Source of the DNA: Chlamydiota bacterium
Lineage (GTDB): Bacteria > Chlamydiota > Chlamydiia > Chlamydiales > JAJFMK01
Assembly (NCBI GenBank): GCA_021772215.1
Contig: JAJFMK010000123.1
Location: 1 to 9,316, forward strand
Direction of reading: 5' to 3'
DNA: 9,316 bases
Every line of letters begins with the position of its first letter. Position 1 is the stretch's first letter. Positions 5,942 to 9,316 of the stretch are shown here, piece by piece. A program made the position numbers and the translations under genes. The notes below the pieces were generated by a model. The model did not search any database and was not told the DNA's origin. It saw only the letters and a list, made by a program, of their open reading frames with translations.

Positions 5942-7286
5942 CGATAGCCTCCTCTAAGCGCTCAACTCCATTTAACTCTAGCCCATACGTCTCCATCTGT
6001 TTAAGTCCCTTCTTTGGCAAGATGGCGCGCTTAAAGCCTAAGAGGTGAGCCTCTTTAAGCCTGGTCTCTGTGCGTGAGACCGGTCTCACCTCGCCTCCTA
6101 AACCCACCTCGCCTAAAACAACGGCTTCAGGGTCAATAGGGCGATTTTTCCAAGAGGAGACGATGGCTGCTATGACTCCTAAGTCTATCGCCGGCTCAGT
6201 GACTCTTAAGCCACCCGCAATCGAGACAAAGATATCGAAGCGGTGAAAGTGGAAGCGGATCCTCTTCTCCAAGACCGCCATCAGAAGCGGCAGACGATTT
6301 TGATCAAAGCCGGCGCTCTTGCGAATTGGTGTGGGATATCCGGTCTGAGTCACTAAACTCTGCGCCTCAATGAGAAGGGGACGTGTTCCCTCAACGGTAG
6401 GAATGATACAGGATCCCACCTGCCCTTTTTGCCTCTCACCTAAAAAGAGTTCCGAGGGGTTGGGCACCTCTTTTAGCCCTTGCTGCACCATCTGGAAGAT
6501 AGCGATCTCATCGGTGGGCCCAAAGCGGTTTTTTATAACGCGGATAAGCCGATTTTGATGCTGTCGATCCCCTTCAAAGTAGAGGACCGTGTCGACGAGA
6601 TGCTCTAAAACTCTGGGGCCGGCGATCTCCCCCGATTTCGTCACATGACCGATGATAAATGTAGCCATATGGCGCCGCTTGGCCAGATGCATCAGCTCCT
6701 GGGTCACCTCACGAACTTGCGTGACAGAGCCGGGCGCTGAGGGCACCTCATCTTTGTAGAGGATCTGAATGGAGTCGACAATTAGGACGTCTGGCTCGAG
6801 CTGCTCAACTTGCGCTAGAATTGATGAGAGCGCTGTTTCGCTAAAGAGGTAGAGGTTGTCGGATGAGATGCCGAGGCGGTTGGCGCGCATCGAGGTCTGC
6901 TCGCACGACTCCTCACCGCAGACGTAGAGAACTTTGTGATCTCTGTTGGCAAGAGAATCTGAGATGTGAAGCATCAAAGTCGATTTTCCAATGCCAGGGT
7001 CACCACCGATGAGCGTTAAAGAGCCGACGACTATTCCGCCGCCCATGAGGCGGTTAAACTCCTGCATCATCGTCTGTAGCCGCTCAACTTTGAGCTGCCC
7101 CACCTCTTTGATGCGCACAGCTTTTGTCGTCTTGGGCGCCTCACAGGCGAAGCGCCTTGTCAGCTCGGGGAGAGGTTTCTCCTCGTGAAAGCTGTTCCAC
7201 GCCTTACAAGTGGGACACTGCCCCGCCCAGCGGCTCTGCGTGTGGCCACACTCCTGACAGCAGACCTGCGTCTTAACCTTCGCCAT
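5925..7286 (-). CDS. radA: DNA repair protein RadA (Sms), RecA-like branch-migration ATPase
   Basis: A full-length 453-residue RadA, which acts with RecA in processing recombination intermediates. Visible in order are: a four-cysteine zinc finger (C10-x2-C13 and C24-x2-C27), Walker A GGDPGIGKST (94-103), VLYVCGEES (119-127), Walker B VLIVD (167-171), the RadA-specific KNRFG motif (252-256), and a C-terminal Lon-protease-like domain ending with VVLGEVGLGGEVRPV and the family's LKEAHLLGFKRAILP. The start MAKVKTQ at 7286 places the zinc finger at the normal distance, and GGAGAGG lies four bases upstream. A longer frame from 7367 is only the shadow of rnc. It overlaps rnc by 14 bases and hemC by 17. 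The order rnc-radA-hemC matches CT297-CT299 of C. trachomatis. Confidence 0.97.
   Translation of the reverse strand: MAKVKTQVCCQECGHTQSRWAGQCPTCKAWNSFHEEKPLPELTRRFACEAPKTTKAVRIKEVGQLKVERLQTMMQEFNRLMGGGIVVGSLTLIGGDPGIGKSTLMLHISDSLANRDHKVLYVCGEESCEQTSMRANRLGISSDNLYLFSETALSSILAQVEQLEPDVLIVDSIQILYKDEVPSAPGSVTQVREVTQELMHLAKRRHMATFIIGHVTKSGEIAGPRVLEHLVDTVLYFEGDRQHQNRLIRVIKNRFGPTDEIAIFQMVQQGLKEVPNPSELFLGERQKGQVGSCIIPTVEGTRPLLIEAQSLVTQTGYPTPIRKSAGFDQNRLPLLMAVLEKRIRFHFHRFDIFVSIAGGLRVTEPAIDLGVIAAIVSSWKNRPIDPEAVVLGEVGLGGEVRPVSRTETRLKEAHLLGFKRAILPKKGLKQMETYGLELNGVERLEEAIDAVLR
5948..5953 (-). promoter_or_regulatory. Strong ribosome binding site for hemC
   Basis: A consensus AGGAGG six bases before the ATG at 5941, lying within the radA coding sequence. 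It is the best Shine-Dalgarno sequence in the window and fixes the hemC start. Confidence 0.75.
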
Positions 7287-7986
7287 CGATCCTCTCCAGT
7301 GCCTGCTTGGCCGCCTCCTGCTGCGCCTCCTTTTTGGAGCCACCCTGACCGGAGCCGAGCACCTCACCGCGCACCATCACGGAGACCTCAAAAATTTTCT
7401 CATGATCCGGTCCAATCTCCTGAATGAGCTCATAGTTAGGCGGCTCATGGTAGCGCTTCTGGCACCAATCCTGCAGCTTCGCCTTCCAGTTGGTATCAGG
7501 GGTTGAAAGAGTCTCTTCAATGGAGTCAATCAACCGCTTGTTAACCAGCTTTTTTGCCTCCTCAATCCCCCCATCGAGATAGATCGCCCCGATCAGAGCT
7601 TCTAAGAGATCGGCACGGATCGACTCGCGCCCGCGCCCATCATTTTGTTTTTCACCCCTACCCAATAAAACGTAATCACCAATACCAAGTTCCTGCACAT
7701 ACCCGGCGCAAGCCGAAGCGTCGACGAGCCTGGAACGTAAATGAGACAGCTCCCCTTCAGGCGTGTAGGGCAGCTTTTGGTAGAGATATTCCGAGACGAT
7801 CAGCCCCAAGACAGTATCCCCTAAGAATTCGAGCCTCTCATTATGTTGATCGACAATCCCGCGATTTTCATTCAAAAAGGAGCAGTGGATAAAGGCGGAC
7901 AGAAGGAGATGTTTGTTCTTAAAGTTATAGCCGACTCTCTCCTCAATCTCCGGCACGTTCGAAAGCAGTGTATCTATTTCATCCAT
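7273..7986 (-). CDS. rnc: Ribonuclease III
   Basis: 237 residues, the usual length. RNase III cleaves double-stranded RNA, including rRNA precursors. The signature HNERLEFLGD (48-57) and RADLLEALIGAIYLDGG (124-140) supply the metal-binding acidic residues Glu53, Asp57, Asp126 and Glu129. A double-stranded RNA-binding domain fills about residues 165-234, with NWKAKLQDWCQ at its start and GSGQGGSKKEAQQEAAKQAL at its end. The start ATG at 7986 follows the family start but has no clear ribosome site. This is the first gene of the minus-strand operon; its promoter probably lies in the repeat region at 8051-8091. The last codons overlap radA. Confidence 0.97.
   Translation of the reverse strand: MDEIDTLLSNVPEIEERVGYNFKNKHLLLSAFIHCSFLNENRGIVDQHNERLEFLGDTVLGLIVSEYLYQKLPYTPEGELSHLRSRLVDASACAGYVQELGIGDYVLLGRGEKQNDGRGRESIRADLLEALIGAIYLDGGIEEAKKLVNKRLIDSIEETLSTPDTNWKAKLQDWCQKRYHEPPNYELIQEIGPDHEKIFEVSVMVRGEVLGSGQGGSKKEAQQEAAKQALERIDGEG
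7291..7297 (-). promoter_or_regulatory. Ribosome binding site for radA
   Basis: GGAGAGG four bases before the ATG at 7286, inside the rnc C-terminus. It supports this start over the longer frame from 7367. Confidence 0.6.
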
Positions 7987-8050
7987 GAGAGCTTAAGGAT
8001 AGCAGGTTAACTTCTTTTTTTCTCCCCAAAATCCTTAAAATCGACCAGCA

Positions 8051-8091
8051 AACATTATGCTGGTGAACATTATGTTCGTCAGCATAATGTT
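8051..8091. repeat. Inverted/direct repeat array, probable operator between divergent genes
   Basis: AACATTATG occurs at 8051-8059 and 8066-8074 on the plus strand, and inverted at 8083-8091. The outer copies extend to a perfect 12-base inverted repeat, AACATTATGCTG (8051-8062) against CAGCATAATGTT (8080-8091). The middle copy is itself a near-palindrome, GAACAT-T-ATGTTC (8065-8077). The array overlaps candidate promoters for both directions, the expected layout of a repressor or activator site. The regulator is not identified. Confidence 0.65.
8054..8082 (-). promoter_or_regulatory. rnc: Predicted promoter of the rnc operon
   Basis: Read on the minus strand: -35 CTGACG (8077-8082), a 17-base spacer and -10 CATAAT (8054-8059). 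The start of transcription would be near 8047, about 60 bases upstream of the rnc ATG. The whole promoter sits inside the inverted repeat, so a protein bound there would block or control it. Confidence 0.4.
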
Positions 8092-8119
8092 GAATATTCC
8101 CCTTAGATTATGGTATCAT
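8090..8119 (+). promoter_or_regulatory. Predicted extended -10 promoter of the CT296-like gene
   Basis: -35 TTGAAT (8090-8095), an 18-base spacer and -10 TATCAT (8114-8119) preceded by TGG (extended -10). Expected transcription start is about 8125-8127, which coincides with the ATG at 8126. The -35 box overlaps the right edge of the repeat array. Confidence 0.45.
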
Positions 8120-8125
8120 TATCGC

Positions 8126-8695
8126 ATGAAATATATCCTTGATCCCTCAATGAGGCAGACCTTTATGGAGAGCGGCCAGCTCGAAATAGAGGAACTTATC
8201 CCTGAAAAGCTCTTAGGCGATGTCAATAATTTTATTGATCAGGAGATGCCCAAACATCCCAAAGGCCAAAAGCGCTACATCGCCGGAAGAGATCTATGGC
8301 GAAGGTCCCCTGCTGTAAAAAAGATTGTTCTTAGGAGCACACTTGCTGAACTGGCTAAACAGCTTCGGGAGGAAAATGAGCTCTTTTTAGGATTTGATCA
8401 GCTATTTGAATCAGCGCAAATAGAGCAAGCCTCTTTAGAGCAGCTCTTTAGCGTCAAACCGCTCTCTGTAGGACTGATGATCTTTTTAAAAGGGGAAAGA
8501 GCTGGCTCGGGTCGCTTCATCCACCCAAAAAACAGTCTCAATTGGGATGAGAAGGAGCCCTTTATAGTGATTGGCTATGCCAAACAGGGGGCGATCTATC
8601 ACGAAAACAGCGACGATTTGGGGACTGACTTTTTAAAGCAGTTTAATATGCGAGATCGCCATCCCCTAAAAGATCCGCTCCACCCTAAAGTATAG
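8126..8695 (+). CDS. Conserved chlamydial protein in the CT296 position, possible 2OG-oxygenase-like fold
   Basis: 189 residues starting MKYILDPS. The gene lies divergently upstream of rnc, where C. trachomatis has CT296. CT296 was once proposed as an iron-dependent regulator (DcrA), and its crystal structure, as I recall, resembles Fe(II)/2-oxoglutarate oxygenases without the metal ligands. Here RYIAGRDLWRRSPAVKKIV and LAKQLREENELFLGFDQLF resemble the front half of phytanoyl-CoA-hydroxylase-like proteins, yet no H-x-D motif with a distal His followed by Arg can be placed convincingly. Homology with CT296 is inferred from position and fold hints, not from an alignment. No ribosome site precedes ATG 8126. 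The frame is open back to 8057, which would add a 23-residue hydrophobic extension but would translate the repeat array. The 3' end overlaps the convergent gene by 11 bases. Confidence 0.65.
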   Translation: MKYILDPSMRQTFMESGQLEIEELIPEKLLGDVNNFIDQEMPKHPKGQKRYIAGRDLWRRSPAVKKIVLRSTLAELAKQLREENELFLGFDQLFESAQIEQASLEQLFSVKPLSVGLMIFLKGERAGSGRFIHPKNSLNWDEKEPFIVIGYAKQGAIYHENSDDLGTDFLKQFNMRDRHPLKDPLHPKV

Positions 8696-9140
8696 CGGGA
8701 TTCGTAAGGGGATTATTTGAAGAGGAGCCCATAGGAAGAGCGTTCCACCCCAAAGCGAGAAGAGCTGGATATGTGGCTAACCCTAAGCCCCCTAACCCCG
8801 CTTCCGAAGGCGTATGGAGGACGCGGCCGAAATGAAGAAGAGAGGCGCCTGCCATAATAACCATCGGAGCGCCGCTGTTGATCAGCTCTTTGACAAGAAG
8901 GTTTAACCCTAACGTATCCTTTGTTAAAAGCACTTTGAAGAGCAAAAAGCTACCGCCCACCATGAGAGAAAGGCCAGCTATACGTATAGGAAAGGCAATC
9001 ATCTTCAACGCCAAGGTCTCAACGCCCGACAGGGCATCGATAGCAGGAAGAAGAGAGGGGGGAACAGGAACTAATTGCGGCTGCTGCTGCTGTTGTGATA
9101 CGTTTTGCACCGACTGCTGTACTGGTTGAGGAAGAGACAT
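8685..9140 (-). CDS. Small Gln/Pro-rich protein with two hydrophobic segments, candidate inclusion-membrane type protein
   Basis: 151 residues, not recognised as a named family. The first 30 residues are rich in Gln, Ser and Pro, with five Gln in a row (16-20). Two hydrophobic segments follow, about residues 53-72 and 89-106, separated by a short linker with two Lys and one Glu. A weaker third stretch lies at 118-131, and the tail is polar. A polar Ser/Gln-rich N-terminus followed by a paired hydrophobic domain is the general architecture of chlamydial inclusion membrane (Inc) proteins exported by type III secretion, but the linker is longer than typical and this is only a possibility. The start at 9140 is chosen because the longer frame from 9227 would run through the opposite lipoate-ligase gene. 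No good ribosome site is visible. Confidence 0.6.
   Translation of the reverse strand: MSLPQPVQQSVQNVSQQQQQPQLVPVPPSLLPAIDALSGVETLALKMIAFPIRIAGLSLMVGGSFLLFKVLLTKDTLGLNLLVKELINSGAPMVIMAGASLLHFGRVLHTPSEAGLGGLGLATYPALLALGWNALPMGSSSNNPLTNPAIL
9081..9095. repeat. Short CTG trinucleotide run
   Basis: Four CTG units followed by TTG, encoding the five-Gln stretch of the minus-strand protein. It is long enough to be prone to slippage. Confidence 0.6.
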
Positions 9141-9316
9141 GTTAATCCAAGATTTTGGTCTAAATAGCGCTAACAGTAACATGAAAAGGGATTTTGAGGC
9201 TCTATCCAATTTAGAAACAGATGCCATTTTACATCTCTATGACTGGGAAAAGCCCTCTTTAACCTATGGCCATTTTGCCAAACCGGATCAACTTCTCAAT
9301 TTACCCAATTGTCAAG
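9139..9316 (+). CDS. Lipoate-protein ligase family (LplA/LipM-type), N-terminal part, runs off the window
   Basis: 59 codons are visible and the frame is open to the window edge. The segment NSANSNMKRDFEAL (9-22) matches the 'SA..NMa.D.al' opening of biotin/lipoate protein ligases. ILHLYDWEKPSLTYGHF (31-47) matches the following 'lR.Y.W..P.iSlG.fQ' strand pair. These enzymes attach lipoate or octanoate to the lysine of dehydrogenase E2 subunits. The catalytic lysine and the rest of the domain are outside the window. ATG 9139 is preferred over the in-frame ATG at 9181 because the family motif spans 9181 and because GAGGAAGAG lies just upstream of 9139. The start codon overlaps that of the divergent gene. 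Which branch of the family this is cannot be decided from the fragment. Confidence 0.7.
   Translation, partial: MLIQDFGLNSANSNMKRDFEALSNLETDAILHLYDWEKPSLTYGHFAKPDQLLNLPNCQ

Larger units (their letters stand above)
1872..8082 (-). other. Six-gene operon rnc-radA-hemC-hemD-(SurA/PpiD-like)-(CBM9-like)
   Basis: All six genes run on the minus strand with overlaps of 14, 17, 29 and 17 bases and a single 36-base gap between hemD and the chaperone-like gene. The only intergenic space large enough for a promoter is upstream of rnc. No terminator is visible inside or at the end; the last gene runs into the convergent oxygenase gene. Confidence 0.7.

Noticed and set aside
7287..7367. Longer RadA N-terminus from 7367
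   Set aside because: Arg-rich shadow of the rnc C-terminus; RadA normally starts just before its zinc finger.
7993..8038. TTAAGGAT / ATCCTTAA inverted repeat in the rnc leader
   Set aside because: Eight bases with a 30-base spacer, AT-rich, likely chance.
8057..8125. Hydrophobic 23-residue extension of the CT296-like protein
   Set aside because: It would be encoded by the repeat array and promoter, and has no ribosome site; kept only as an alternative.
9141..9227. Longer start of the minus-strand membrane protein from 9227
   Set aside because: It would read the lipoate-ligase coding sequence backwards, and that segment carries clear ligase motifs on the plus strand.

Overview
The window looks like a chromosomal segment of a member of the Chlamydiae, probably an environmental (Chlamydia-like) lineage. 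The main evidence is the adjacent block rnc - radA - hemC, the order I remember for CT297-CT298-CT299 of Chlamydia trachomatis. A divergently placed small gene upstream of rnc occupies the position of CT296. GC looks near 50 percent across the core block by eye (I counted 52 and 58 percent in two lines). That is higher than I would expect for Chlamydia itself, so the genus is left open.

Left part (1-1886). The first 141 bases encode the C-terminal end of an IS3-type transposase. Next to it lies a decayed remnant (145-522) of an ATPase with a C-terminal nuclease-like domain, whose 5' part is missing and which carries an in-frame stop. A good sigma70-type promoter (591-619) then precedes a complete gene (735-1886) for a non-heme Fe(II)/2-oxoglutarate oxygenase. 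From memory of the family, this protein resembles deacetoxycephalosporin C synthase (cephalosporin expandase) unusually closely. This part is visibly more AT-rich (40 percent GC in one counted line) and looks like accessory, transferred DNA.

Central part (1872-7986, minus strand). A tightly packed operon reads rnc, radA, hemC, hemD, a large SurA/PpiD-like anchored envelope protein, and a small protein with a CBM9/DOMON-like core. Four of the five junctions are overlaps (14, 17, 29 and 17 bases), all in the same relative frame. In each, the start ATG is embedded in a GATG where GAT is an Asp codon of the upstream gene. hemC encodes only domains 1 and 2 of porphobilinogen deaminase; the domain carrying the cofactor cysteine is absent.

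Right part (7987-9316). The gap between rnc and the divergent CT296-like gene holds three copies of AACATTATG. Two of the copies form a perfect 12-bp inverted repeat that covers a candidate rnc-operon promoter and touches the -35 box of the opposite promoter. The opposite promoter would give a leaderless mRNA. Beyond lie a 151-residue Gln/Pro-rich two-helix membrane protein on the minus strand and the start of a lipoate-protein ligase gene on the plus strand, which runs off the window. Their start codons overlap within one CATG.

No tRNA, rRNA, CRISPR array or convincing intrinsic terminator was seen. Both convergent gene pairs (735-1886 with 1872-2492, and 8126-8695 with 8685-9140) overlap at their 3' ends.
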